NCBI GenBank assembly: GCA_039811185.1
Contig: JBDHYF010000010.1
Span: 1-64,000 of the forward strand
Origin: JAEZDR01 sp039811185
GTDB lineage: Bacteria > Bacteroidota > Bacteroidia > Chitinophagales > Chitinophagaceae
Direction: 5' to 3'
DNA length: 64,000 bases
The translations under genes and the position numbers were made by a program. The notes under the pieces are model-generated. The model ran no database searches, had not been told where the DNA came from, and saw nothing but the letters and a program-made list of their open reading frames with translations. Below are positions 8,090 to 16,728 of the stretch, piece after piece. The first letter of the stretch is position 1. Each line of letters starts with the position of its first letter.

Positions 8090-9379
8090 ATGAAAGAAGA
8101 AGTGGTTGTTTTTTGGTTCAGAAGAGATTTGCGATTACACGATAATAAGGGCTTGAACTATGCACACACACTGGGTTTGCCGGTGCTCCCGGTTTTTATT
8201 TTTGATACGAATATCCTCGATGATCTTGTTGATAAGGCTGACAGGCGACTGTCATACATTCATGGTGCGCTCGGTGCGATGCAGTCGGCCCTGGAGGAGC
8301 AGGGTGCCGGCATTCTTTTCTTTCACGATGATCCTGCGAATGTTTTCCGGAAACTGTTGATTGATTATGATGTGCGTACGGTTGTTTTTAACCGTGATTA
8401 CGAGCCGGATGCCATTAAGCGGGATGAAGCCATTGCCTTGTTTTTAATGAAACAAAACGTTCGCGTAACGTCGTTTAAGGACCAGGTAATTTTTGAAAGG
8501 AGTGAAGTGGTGAAACCGGACGGCAGCCCATATGCGGTGTACACGCCTTATGCGAAGAAGTGGAAGCAATTGCTGCAACCGGAGTGTTATCTGTCTGCCG
8601 GCATAAGTCAGCACAATTTTCGGCGTCAGACAACTAAAATGCCTGCGCTGAACGACATTGGTTTTTTGGAAACGGAAGAGCGGTTTGAAGCGCCGGAGCT
8701 GGATATGAAGCGGATAAGCTGCTACGATAAAACCCGCGACTATCCCGCTGTTGAGGGAACTACGCGGCTTTCGGTTGCACTCAGGTTCGGAACCATAAGC
8801 ATACGCGATTGTGTTGCGGCAGCAATGGAACACAATGCGGTTTGGTTGTCGGAGTTAATATGGCGCGAATTCTTCATGCAGGTGTTATACCATTTCCCTC
8901 GCGTCGTTCATCATTCATTCAAACCCAAATACGATAACATAAAGTGGCGGAATAATGAAAAAGAATTTGCGTTGTGGTGTGAAGGAAAAACGGGCTATCC
9001 GATAGTCGATGCAGGTATGAAACAATTGAATGAAACCGGCTTTATGCATAACAGGGTAAGAATGATTACTGCGAGTTTCCTGTGCAAACATTTGTTGATC
9101 GACTGGCGGTGGGGCGAGGCCTTTTTTGCGCAGAAACTTATCGACTACGAGCTGTCGTCCAACAACGGAAACTGGCAATGGGCAGCTGGATCGGGCTGCG
9201 ACGCGGCCCCATACTTTCGTATTTTTAATCCCGTACTGCAAACAAAAAAGTTCGATCCGGATCTTGTTTACATCAGAACATGGAATCCAGCCTTCGAACG
9301 CAATTTTTTACCGCCGGTGGTGGATCATGAATTGGCCCGCAAACGCGCATTACAGGCTTACAAAGCGGCTTTGGAATAA
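8090..9379 (+). CDS. phr: deoxyribodipyrimidine photolyase / cryptochrome family
   Basis: 429 residues with the photolyase N-terminal antenna-binding domain (VVVFWFRRDLRLHDNKGL) and the FAD-binding helical domain: WREFFMQVLYHFP, then GKTGYPIVDAGMKQL, HNRVRMITASFL, and SSNNGNWQWAAGSGCDAAPY carrying the conserved Trp, Asn and Asp contacts. It uses light to split cyclobutane pyrimidine dimers (class I CPD photolyase-like). Length is slightly below the 450-470 of many class I enzymes. It lies upstream of rmuC, another DNA-maintenance gene, with a 39-base gap that may carry a separate promoter (TATCTTAG at 9407-9414). Confidence 0.93.
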   Translation: MKEEVVVFWFRRDLRLHDNKGLNYAHTLGLPVLPVFIFDTNILDDLVDKADRRLSYIHGALGAMQSALEEQGAGILFFHDDPANVFRKLLIDYDVRTVVFNRDYEPDAIKRDEAIALFLMKQNVRVTSFKDQVIFERSEVVKPDGSPYAVYTPYAKKWKQLLQPECYLSAGISQHNFRRQTTKMPALNDIGFLETEERFEAPELDMKRISCYDKTRDYPAVEGTTRLSVALRFGTISIRDCVAAAMEHNAVWLSELIWREFFMQVLYHFPRVVHHSFKPKYDNIKWRNNEKEFALWCEGKTGYPIVDAGMKQLNETGFMHNRVRMITASFLCKHLLIDWRWGEAFFAQKLIDYELSSNNGNWQWAAGSGCDAAPYFRIFNPVLQTKKFDPDLVYIRTWNPAFERNFLPPVVDHELARKRALQAYKAALE

Positions 9380-9418
9380 CAGAATCATCTATTTTTACCA
9401 ACTAAATATCTTAGCACT

Positions 9419-11005
9419 ATGGAACTGATTCTCCTCATTATTTGTTGCTTGTTGATTGCCGTTGTTTTGGTAATAACTCTTTCAAAAAGCAAGGCTGTTG
9501 GCGCAGTGGGAAGCGAAGAGAAAGTGGCGGCGCTTCAGGAAGCAGTAGCGCGTTTGGAAAAAAACATAAAAGACGATTTTCAGGCCAGTCGCCAGGAGCA
9601 GGCTTTGCAGGCGAGAGACGGAAGGGCTGAGATTAGTCAAACATTAAAAGATATTACTTTGATTAGCCAGAACAGCATGAAAGGTATCAACGATACGCTG
9701 TCTGAAAACATCCGGTTGTTAAGCGAGCGATTGGACAACGCTAACAAAGCAAACCGCGAGGCGCTGTCGGCAAGCCTGAAAGACTTTTCGTTGGAGCAAA
9801 GAACGAAGTCGGATGAATTTAAAGACGAACTAAAGAGCCTTCGTTTGCAAACAGTGGATCAGTTGGCTCGTATTCAGGACAAGGTAGAAGAAAAGCTGAT
9901 GTTGATGATGAAGCAAATGTCTGACGGAGGCCTTCTCATGCAGGATGCTCTGCAAAAATCGTTTAAACAGTTTGGCGATCACTTTCAGATGCAGATTGAG
10001 TCGTTCAACAATACCCAAAAAGAAAAGTTTTCGCAGCTCGAAGCGCGTCAGCAGGAGTTGGTGAAAAGCACGGAATCAAAACTCGAAAACATCCGGACAA
10101 CCGTAGAAGAAAAGCTTGAAAAAACGCTTACGGAGAGAATCGGACATAGCTTTAAAACGGTAAACGAACAGTTGGTGCAGGTGCAAAAAGGACTGGGCGA
10201 AATGCAAACCCTGGCGCAGGATGTTGGCGGTTTAAAACGAGTGTTGACCAATGTGAAAATGCGCGGCGGCTTCGGTGAGGTTCAACTGCAAATGCTGCTC
10301 GAGAACATTTTGGCACCGGAGCAATTTGAGGCAAATGTGCTCACGAAAAAAGGAGGATCGGAGCGAGTGGAATTTGCGGTGAAGTTTCCCAATAAAGATG
10401 GAAGCAGAGAGTCGATTTGGCTGCCGATAGATGCCAAATTTCCCAAGGACGCCTACGAACATCTCCAGAATGCCTACGACACCGGCGATACACAACTAAT
10501 CGAATCTGCACAAAAGTCGCTGGAAGCTGTTATTAAAAAGATGGCCAAGGACATTTGTGAAAAATATATTGATGTGCCAAACACCACCAATTTTGGAATT
10601 ATGTTCTTGCCTTTTGAAGGCTTGTTTGCGGAGGTAGTGAGAAAGGCAAGCCTGCTGGAAGAAGTGCAGCGCGACTGCAATGTGATCATCACCGGGCCAA
10701 CTACTTTGGCGGTTATTTTAAACAGCCTTCAAATGGGCTTTAAAACGCTGGCGATTCAAAAAAGAAGCAGTGAGGTATGGAACATTTTAGCGGGTGTTAA
10801 AAAGGAGTTTAACCAGTTTGGTGGATTAATAGGAAAAGCGCAAAAGAATATTCAAACGGGACTCAATCAATTGGATGACGTGGTGGGTGTAAGAACCCGT
10901 GCCATTCAACGGCAATTGAGGGACGTGGAAACGCTGGAAACCGAAAAGGAAATAGCATTTGACCTGCCGATGGTAGATGAAGAATTATTGGAGGATAAAC
11001 AGTAG
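9419..11005 (+). CDS. rmuC: DNA recombination protein RmuC
   Basis: 528 residues: one N-terminal membrane helix (about 2-21), a long coiled coil (about 32-260) and the RmuC nuclease-like domain (about 270-480), with GGFGEVQLQMLLENILAP, LPIDAKFPKDAYE and the FGIMFLPFEGLFAEV block typical of the family. RmuC limits inversions and rearrangements in repeats (known for E. coli). The acidic C-terminal tail (about 500-528) is ordinary. It sits downstream of the photolyase. Confidence 0.93.
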   Translation: MELILLIICCLLIAVVLVITLSKSKAVGAVGSEEKVAALQEAVARLEKNIKDDFQASRQEQALQARDGRAEISQTLKDITLISQNSMKGINDTLSENIRLLSERLDNANKANREALSASLKDFSLEQRTKSDEFKDELKSLRLQTVDQLARIQDKVEEKLMLMMKQMSDGGLLMQDALQKSFKQFGDHFQMQIESFNNTQKEKFSQLEARQQELVKSTESKLENIRTTVEEKLEKTLTERIGHSFKTVNEQLVQVQKGLGEMQTLAQDVGGLKRVLTNVKMRGGFGEVQLQMLLENILAPEQFEANVLTKKGGSERVEFAVKFPNKDGSRESIWLPIDAKFPKDAYEHLQNAYDTGDTQLIESAQKSLEAVIKKMAKDICEKYIDVPNTTNFGIMFLPFEGLFAEVVRKASLLEEVQRDCNVIITGPTTLAVILNSLQMGFKTLAIQKRSSEVWNILAGVKKEFNQFGGLIGKAQKNIQTGLNQLDDVVGVRTRAIQRQLRDVETLETEKEIAFDLPMVDEELLEDKQ

Positions 11006-11123
11006 GCTCTTATCCGCCCTTACGTCTATCGTTGCTTTCTACCGTTTATAGACGAAAAACATCCTTCAGCCTTCTTTCTTTTTTACGTGCGCATAAATGG
11101 TTTTTTTGCATGGAAAGATTCAG

Positions 11124-11981
11124 ATGGAAACCGATTGCATTACATACGACAGCTTATCAAATGTTGACACCGATGCAGTGTTGAAGTTGTTCAACGAAAG
11201 CTTTAAGAACTACTTCGTTCCGCTTCATTTTACCAAGCAGCAGTTTATTAAGAAACTGGCAACGGAGAACATCGACCTTTCACTTTCGGCAGGCGCTTTT
11301 GCCGACGGTGAGCCCGTCGGATTTATTCTGCATGCCACCGGTGAATTTAATGGCGTTTTCACAGCCTATAACGCCGGAACCGGCATCCTGCCTGCGTTTC
11401 GCGGCAGAAACATCACCACGGCGCTTTATCGTTTTGCGATTGAACAGTTAACGCGCAATGGCATTGAGCATTCGGTTCTGGAAGTTTTTGTGCAGAACCT
11501 GCCCGCCTTCCGTGCCTACAAAACAGCCGGTTTTCAGGTAGTGCGGGAACTCGAAAGCTTTAAATATCCAAAGCCGGCGAAAAGCACTGAAGTGGAAGGA
11601 GTGGTTAAAGTTTCGCGAAGCGAGTTTGCGTCCACAGATCTTTTGCCTGCCTGGAATCCGGCCTGGCAATATAGCGACAGTTGCGTGCAAAGGTCGGGCG
11701 ACTATCAAATCTTTCTGCGGTTGGAAAATCAAGTTCCCGTTGCTTTTTGCATGGTTAATTTGGAAACGGGACGAATTGCGCAGTTCGGCTGCAAAAACTT
11801 CAATCTTTACTCCCGCCATGTTCATATACTCTTTCATTTCCTTGCCGCCCGCTCACAAAAAGATTTGTCCATCATCCATATCGATAAAAACGCTGCTCCT
11901 GCCATCCGTTCCGTTTCTGACTTCGGATTTACTCCGTTGGTATCGTCATACGAAATGCACCGACAGACGGGGCGTTTTTAA
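11124..11981 (+). CDS. GNAT family N-acetyltransferase
   Basis: About 285 residues. The N-terminal half carries the acetyl-CoA-binding GNAT motif: GTGILPAFRGRNITTALYRFA (motif A loop split over two strands) then VLEVFVQNLPAFRAYKTAGF (motif B). The C-terminal half is a second, degenerate domain, as in two-domain acetyltransferases. I prefer the ATG at 11124 behind GGAAAG; an ATG at 11097 would add nine residues. Substrate unknown. No operon partner: 92 bases behind rmuC and 65 before the metal operon. Confidence 0.85.
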   Translation: METDCITYDSLSNVDTDAVLKLFNESFKNYFVPLHFTKQQFIKKLATENIDLSLSAGAFADGEPVGFILHATGEFNGVFTAYNAGTGILPAFRGRNITTALYRFAIEQLTRNGIEHSVLEVFVQNLPAFRAYKTAGFQVVRELESFKYPKPAKSTEVEGVVKVSRSEFASTDLLPAWNPAWQYSDSCVQRSGDYQIFLRLENQVPVAFCMVNLETGRIAQFGCKNFNLYSRHVHILFHFLAARSQKDLSIIHIDKNAAPAIRSVSDFGFTPLVSSYEMHRQTGRF

Positions 11982-12019
11982 AAGCTCTCCGAGCTTTGCT
12001 GCATTTAATTTATTATGTT

Positions 12020-12042
12020 TAACAGTTTGGCTGTTACATTTG
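12020..12042 (+). promoter_or_regulatory. promoter and palindromic operator of the metal-efflux operon
   Basis: A perfect 17-bp inverted repeat, TAACAGTTTGGCTGTTA (12020-12036), overlaps a perfect -7 element TACATTTG (12035-12042), five bases ahead of the GTG start of the DUF6660 gene. A dimeric repressor bound to it would block the promoter, which fits metal-inducible efflux. The regulator is not encoded beside it, so its identity is unknown. Confidence 0.55.
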
Positions 12043-12046
12043 CAGC

Positions 12047-12343
12047 GTGAAAATTTTGGCGCTTATATTGGCATTCTCGATCGCTTTGCAGTTAAGCATT
12101 CCATGCACTGATAACCTGCCGGTTAGCCAAATTGCTGTTGAACACGACACCCATCATCATAGCAAAGACGTTCAAGACACCTGCACTCCTTTGTGCAGTT
12201 GTGCATGTTGTGGCGTGCTAACCATCACACAACAAATTCCCGATATCAGCCCGGCGCTTCCCGCCTTTAGCGAGCATCTCAGCGCTTACATCTCCAATAA
12301 GCTGCTTCAAACCACCTCCCTTATCTGGCAGCCTCCGAAATAG
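12047..12343 (+). CDS. DUF6660-like small Cys/His-rich exported protein
   Basis: 98 residues from a GTG start. A hydrophobic signal peptide (about 1-20) precedes a His/Cys-rich stretch, HDTHHHSKDVQDTCTPLCSC then ACCG, and a short polar tail. It heads the CusA-CusB efflux operon, 50 bases before cusA. The position and metal-ligand-rich sequence suggest a periplasmic metal-binding or sensing peptide of the DUF6660 type; its function is not established. A perfect TACATTTG -7 box lies directly upstream. Confidence 0.75.
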   Translation: MKILALILAFSIALQLSIPCTDNLPVSQIAVEHDTHHHSKDVQDTCTPLCSCACCGVLTITQQIPDISPALPAFSEHLSAYISNKLLQTTSLIWQPPK

Positions 12344-12393
12344 AACTGGTTTTTTTCTCTACTTAATCAGTTTCTTCATCTAAATACATTTCA

Positions 12394-14139
12394 ATGCTAA
12401 ACAAAATCATTCGCTTTAGCATAGCTAATAAGTCTGTAATAGGCATGCTCACCCTGCTGCTGGTAATATGGGGCATATGGAGTGCCTCGCGCTTGCCGGT
12501 GGATGCAGTTCCCGATATCACAAACAATCAGGTGCAAATCATCACGAGCGGATTAACGCTGTCTGCTCAGGAAGTGGAAAACCTGGTCACCTATCCGGTT
12601 GAGCAGCGTATGGCAACCTTGCCCGAGCTGGAAGAAGTGCGTTCCATTTCGCGTTTTGGATTGTCGGTCATCACCGTTGTTTTTAAAGAGAAGGTTGACA
12701 TTTATTTTGTGCGCCAGCTGGTAAACGAAAAGCTGTTGGAAGCGCAGCAAGACATTCCGAAAGATATTCCACGCCCTTATATGGCGCCCGTTTCAACCGG
12801 CCTTGGTCAGGTGTACGAGTATGTACTGCACCCAAAACAAGGCAGCGAACATAAGTACACGGCGGCCGACTTACGAACCATGCAGGATTGGATTGTTGCC
12901 CGGCAGCTTTATGGAATAGAGGGCCTCGCGGAAGTAAACAGCTTCGGCGGTGTGGTGAAACAATACGAGGTAAGCCTGAATCCCGACCGGATGAAGTCGC
13001 TGAAAGTGACCATTCCCGAAATATTCGACGCACTCGAAAAAAACAATCAAAACACAGGAGGTGCATACGTTGAAAAAAATCCTTATGCTTATTTCATTCG
13101 CGGAATAGGAGCAGTAACATCGCTGGGCGATATTGAAAAAATTGTGGTGAAGCATACCGGAGCCGTTCCACTGTTGATTAGAGATGTGGCCAAAGTGCAG
13201 TATGGAAGCGCATTGCGGTACGGGGCACTCACCCGCGACGGAGAAGATGAAGTAGTGGGCGGCATAGTAATGATGCTGAAGGGAGCAAACAGCGCAGAAG
13301 TGGTGGCACGAGTGAAAGAACGGATGAAGCAGATTGAGAAAACCCTTCCCGACGATATTGTGGTTGATCCTTATCTCGACAGAACGCATTTGGTGCAACG
13401 CGCTATTGCAACCGTGGAGAAGAACCTGATTGAAGGCGCCCTGATCGTGATTTTTGTGCTCGTTATTTTTTTAGGCAATGCACGCGCAGGCCTCATTGTG
13501 GCGTCTGCCATTCCCCTCTCGTTATTGTTTGCATTAGGAATGATGAATCTGTTTGGTGTTTCCGCCAATTTGATGAGCCTTGGCGCTATCGACTTCGGCC
13601 TCATCATCGACGGTGCGGTAATTATTGTGGAAGCAACCATGCACCATCTCGGACTTCGGAAATCGAAACACAGGCTGTCGCAAAAAGAGATGGATGAAGA
13701 AGTGTTTAGTGCCGCATCCCGCATTCGCAAAAGCGCTGCCTTCGGTGAAATCATCATCCTCATCGTGTACATTCCTATCCTTACACTTCAGGGCATCGAG
13801 GGCAAAATGTTTAAACCGATGGCACAGACCGTAAGCTTTGCCATTTTAGGAGCACTGATTCTTTCCACCACCTACATCCCGATGATGTCGGCTCTTTTTC
13901 TTTCAAAAAAACCAATCAGCGAAAAGCAAACGCTCGCCGATAAAATCATGTCGTTCTTTCAACGTACCTATGCTCCTTTACTCAATGGCGCCATCAAAAT
14001 AAAACATTGGGTAATTGCATCGGCCGCGGCGGCACTGGTAATAGCGCTGGTAGTTTTTAGCAGGATGGGCGGTGAATTTATTCCGAAGCTGGAAGAGACT
14101 TTGCATTCCACTGCATCCTGCCGCAAGGCACTTCATTAA
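12394..14139 (+). CDS. CusA/CzcA heavy-metal RND efflux pump, N-terminal part (frameshifted)
   Basis: 581 residues of the inner-membrane RND pump that exports Cu, Ag, Zn, Co or similar ions with proton motive force. Visible are membrane helix 1, the first porter domain (SRLPVDAVPDITNNQVQI) and helices 2-6 with the heavy-metal-RND signature GAIDFGLIIDGAV (Asp near 400). The frame is lost near 14095 inside a conserved segment, after GGEFIPKLEE: the last 14 residues (TLHSTASCRKALH region) are frameshifted sequence. The continuing frame opens at 14097. A net loss of four bases relative to the family's usual EGDF codons explains it; either a real mutation or a sequencing/assembly error. Confidence 0.85.
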   Translation: MLNKIIRFSIANKSVIGMLTLLLVIWGIWSASRLPVDAVPDITNNQVQIITSGLTLSAQEVENLVTYPVEQRMATLPELEEVRSISRFGLSVITVVFKEKVDIYFVRQLVNEKLLEAQQDIPKDIPRPYMAPVSTGLGQVYEYVLHPKQGSEHKYTAADLRTMQDWIVARQLYGIEGLAEVNSFGGVVKQYEVSLNPDRMKSLKVTIPEIFDALEKNNQNTGGAYVEKNPYAYFIRGIGAVTSLGDIEKIVVKHTGAVPLLIRDVAKVQYGSALRYGALTRDGEDEVVGGIVMMLKGANSAEVVARVKERMKQIEKTLPDDIVVDPYLDRTHLVQRAIATVEKNLIEGALIVIFVLVIFLGNARAGLIVASAIPLSLLFALGMMNLFGVSANLMSLGAIDFGLIIDGAVIIVEATMHHLGLRKSKHRLSQKEMDEEVFSAASRIRKSAAFGEIIILIVYIPILTLQGIEGKMFKPMAQTVSFAILGALILSTTYIPMMSALFLSKKPISEKQTLADKIMSFFQRTYAPLLNGAIKIKHWVIASAAAALVIALVVFSRMGGEFIPKLEETLHSTASCRKALH

Positions 14140-14195
14140 CCCAAAGCGTTAACACGGCGCAGCAGGCATCGCGGATACTGAAAGGTTTTCCGGAA

Positions 14196-16718
14196 GTGAA
14201 AGAGGTGATTGCAAAAACCGGATCGGCCGAGGTGCCTACCGACCCAATGCCTCCTGAAGGCACCGACTTAATGATTATTTTAAAAGACAGAAAAGAGTGG
14301 AAACATAGCAAATCGTACGATGAGCTTGCCGATGAAATGATGGAGAAATTGAGTGCCATGCCCGGCGTTTTCTTTGAAGCAAGTCAGCCCATCCAAATGC
14401 GTTTCAACGAATTGATGACGGGTGTGCGACAGGACGTTGCCATCAAAATTTTTGGTGAAGATTTGGACAGCCTTGTTGAAATTGCACCGCGTATTGCGCG
14501 AGTGGTTCAAACGGTGAAAGGAGCTACTCTTCCGCAGATTGAAAAGGTGCAAGGCCTTTCGCAGATAACCGTACACTACAACAGAAGCCGAATGGCCGGA
14601 TACGGAGTGAATATTGAAGATGTAAATCAGGTGCTGCGCACAGCTTTTGCGGGCGAAACAGCAGGTGTGGTGTATGAAAACGAAAGAAAATTCGATTTGG
14701 TGGTGCGGCTCGATAGCAGCTACCGAACCTCCATCGATGATGTAGCGAATCTCTACATTCCACTTGCCAATGGAGCACAAGTTCCGCTGAGTCAACTGGC
14801 AACGGTTTCTTTTGAAGAAGGGCCATCGCAAATAAGCCGCGAAGATGCAAAGCGGCGTATTGTGGTGGGATTTAATGTTGCGGGCCGCGATGTGCAATCG
14901 GTTGTGGAAGAAATACAGCAGAAGCTCAAAACCTTTCGGCTTCCAACAGGATATTATCTCACCTATGGCGGAACTTTCGAGAATCTGAAACAGGCCTCAA
15001 ACCGGCTGATGATTGCTGTTCCGGTAGCTATGCTGCTCATATTTGTTCTTCTCTACTTCACCTTTCATTCGTTAAAGCAGGCGGTTTTAATCTTCACCGC
15101 CATTCCAATGGCTGCAATAGGCGGTGTATTTGCGCTTTTATTAAGAGGAATGCCCTTCAGTATATCAGCGGGCGTTGGCTTTATTGCCCTTTTTGGTGTT
15201 GCGGTGCTAAACGGAATTGTATTGATTGGCACCTTTAACCTGTTAGAAAAAAATGGATGGAACGATGTTACTGAACGGGTGAAAGAAGGTACGAAAATAA
15301 GACTGCGCGCCGTGTTGATGACGGCTACCGTAGCCTCACTTGGCTTTTTGCCGATGGCCGTTTCCACCGGCGCCGGAGCCGAAGTGCAAAAGCCACTTGC
15401 CACGGTTGTTATCGGCGGATTAATTACCGCAACCTGCCTTACACTAATTGTGCTCCCGTTGCTTTATATCATTTTTACCGGCTATCAACCGCGGCGGTTT
15501 AAAGCGGCGTCGGTGGTGTTGTTGATGGTCGGAATTCCTTTTCTCGGACGAGCGCAGCAGCCTGCAAAAACGATTTCGTTTTCAACGGCGCTTACTATCG
15601 CCTACCAAAATAATTCTGAATTAAAGGCTGCGGGCATCCGGCTTAAGCAAGCGGAGGTTCGCGTAAAAACAGCGCCCCATTTTCCGAAAACGGGCGTGTT
15701 TATAGAAAACGAAGAGTTTAATCCCAACCAGCCCGATGGATTGTGGAAGATTGGTTTATCGCAATCGGTGCCATGGCCGGGCGTCGTTACGGCCAAACGC
15801 AAGTTGTTGAACGAACAAAAGAAAACTGTTGCGTTTGCGGCATCGCTGAAAGCAGCCGAACTAAAGAAAGATCTGCAACAAACCTATTTTTCTCTTTGGT
15901 ACCTGCAAAGCAAACAAGCGCTCTGGCATCAGCTCGACAGCATCTATTCATCCTTTGCTCAAGCGGCAAAACTGAGGGTGAAGATGGGCGAATCGGCCGG
16001 GTTAGACAGCATTACTGCAATGGCAAAATCAGCAGAAGTGAGGTTGCAGTTAAATGAAACAGATACAGAAATCAGGAAGCAACAGCACAAGCTGCAATAT
16101 CTTCTCAATACCGATTCTTTTTATATGCCGCCGCCGGGTATGCCGGAAAAATTAAGCGTCGTATTGCGCGACAGCGTCGACGTAAATGCAGTTTTATTGC
16201 AGTTGCAAAAGCAGAACGTAAATGTTGCAGGCGCTGAGTTGGAACTTGAAAAGCAGTACCGGAGGCCGGATTTTGAAGGCAGGCTGTTTAGTCAGCGTTT
16301 GTACACAAACAAAAATCCTTATTCGGGTTTTTCCTTCACGATTGCCGTTCCCATTTTTGGCGCCTCATCCTACAAAAACAAGCTTACGGCAGCCCGTATG
16401 GAGCAGGATTATCTGCAGTTGGTTTACACCACGGAGAAGCAGAGGTTATACAGCAAACTGAACGGCTATTATCGCGAGGTGGAAACGGGCTTAAAGGTGC
16501 TTTCGTATTACGAAACATCCGGACTTTCGCAGGCCGAAGCAATCATCAGCGCCGCATCGCTTGCGTATAAGGGCGGGGAAATTGATTTTCCCGGTTTGGT
16601 TCAATACCTCGCACAAGCGGTAGAAATGCAGAAGAACTATATCGATATGCTGCATCAATATAATCTCGCGGTAATTGAGATTGATTATCTAACCAACAAC
16701 CATCTTTCATCCTATTAA
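14196..16718 (+). CDS. CusA/CzcA RND pump C-terminal part fused to a TolC-like domain (frameshift partner)
   Basis: The frame is open from 14097 (DFAFHCILPQGTSLTQSVNT) and continues the pump's second periplasmic and membrane half; the first ATG is at 14196, 840 residues. The RND portion runs to about residue 430. From about 455 the sequence switches to a periplasmic outer-membrane-factor-like region (PAKTISFSTALTIAYQNN, then coiled-coil hairpins) resembling TolC/CusC. CusA-TolC fusions occur in Bacteroidota (family knowledge); the fused domain could dock or replace a separate channel. With the frameshift repaired, the whole protein would be roughly 1440 residues. It is followed 10 bases later by cusB. 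Confidence 0.85.
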   Translation: MKEVIAKTGSAEVPTDPMPPEGTDLMIILKDRKEWKHSKSYDELADEMMEKLSAMPGVFFEASQPIQMRFNELMTGVRQDVAIKIFGEDLDSLVEIAPRIARVVQTVKGATLPQIEKVQGLSQITVHYNRSRMAGYGVNIEDVNQVLRTAFAGETAGVVYENERKFDLVVRLDSSYRTSIDDVANLYIPLANGAQVPLSQLATVSFEEGPSQISREDAKRRIVVGFNVAGRDVQSVVEEIQQKLKTFRLPTGYYLTYGGTFENLKQASNRLMIAVPVAMLLIFVLLYFTFHSLKQAVLIFTAIPMAAIGGVFALLLRGMPFSISAGVGFIALFGVAVLNGIVLIGTFNLLEKNGWNDVTERVKEGTKIRLRAVLMTATVASLGFLPMAVSTGAGAEVQKPLATVVIGGLITATCLTLIVLPLLYIIFTGYQPRRFKAASVVLLMVGIPFLGRAQQPAKTISFSTALTIAYQNNSELKAAGIRLKQAEVRVKTAPHFPKTGVFIENEEFNPNQPDGLWKIGLSQSVPWPGVVTAKRKLLNEQKKTVAFAASLKAAELKKDLQQTYFSLWYLQSKQALWHQLDSIYSSFAQAAKLRVKMGESAGLDSITAMAKSAEVRLQLNETDTEIRKQQHKLQYLLNTDSFYMPPPGMPEKLSVVLRDSVDVNAVLLQLQKQNVNVAGAELELEKQYRRPDFEGRLFSQRLYTNKNPYSGFSFTIAVPIFGASSYKNKLTAARMEQDYLQLVYTTEKQRLYSKLNGYYREVETGLKVLSYYETSGLSQAEAIISAASLAYKGGEIDFPGLVQYLAQAVEMQKNYIDMLHQYNLAVIEIDYLTNNHLSSY

Positions 16719-16728
16719 CTTCAACATC

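Noticed and set aside
11023..11054. Weak inverted repeat CGTCTAT/ATAGACG behind rmuC
   Set aside because: Seven-base arms with an 18-base loop and no T-run; not enough for a terminator or operator claim.
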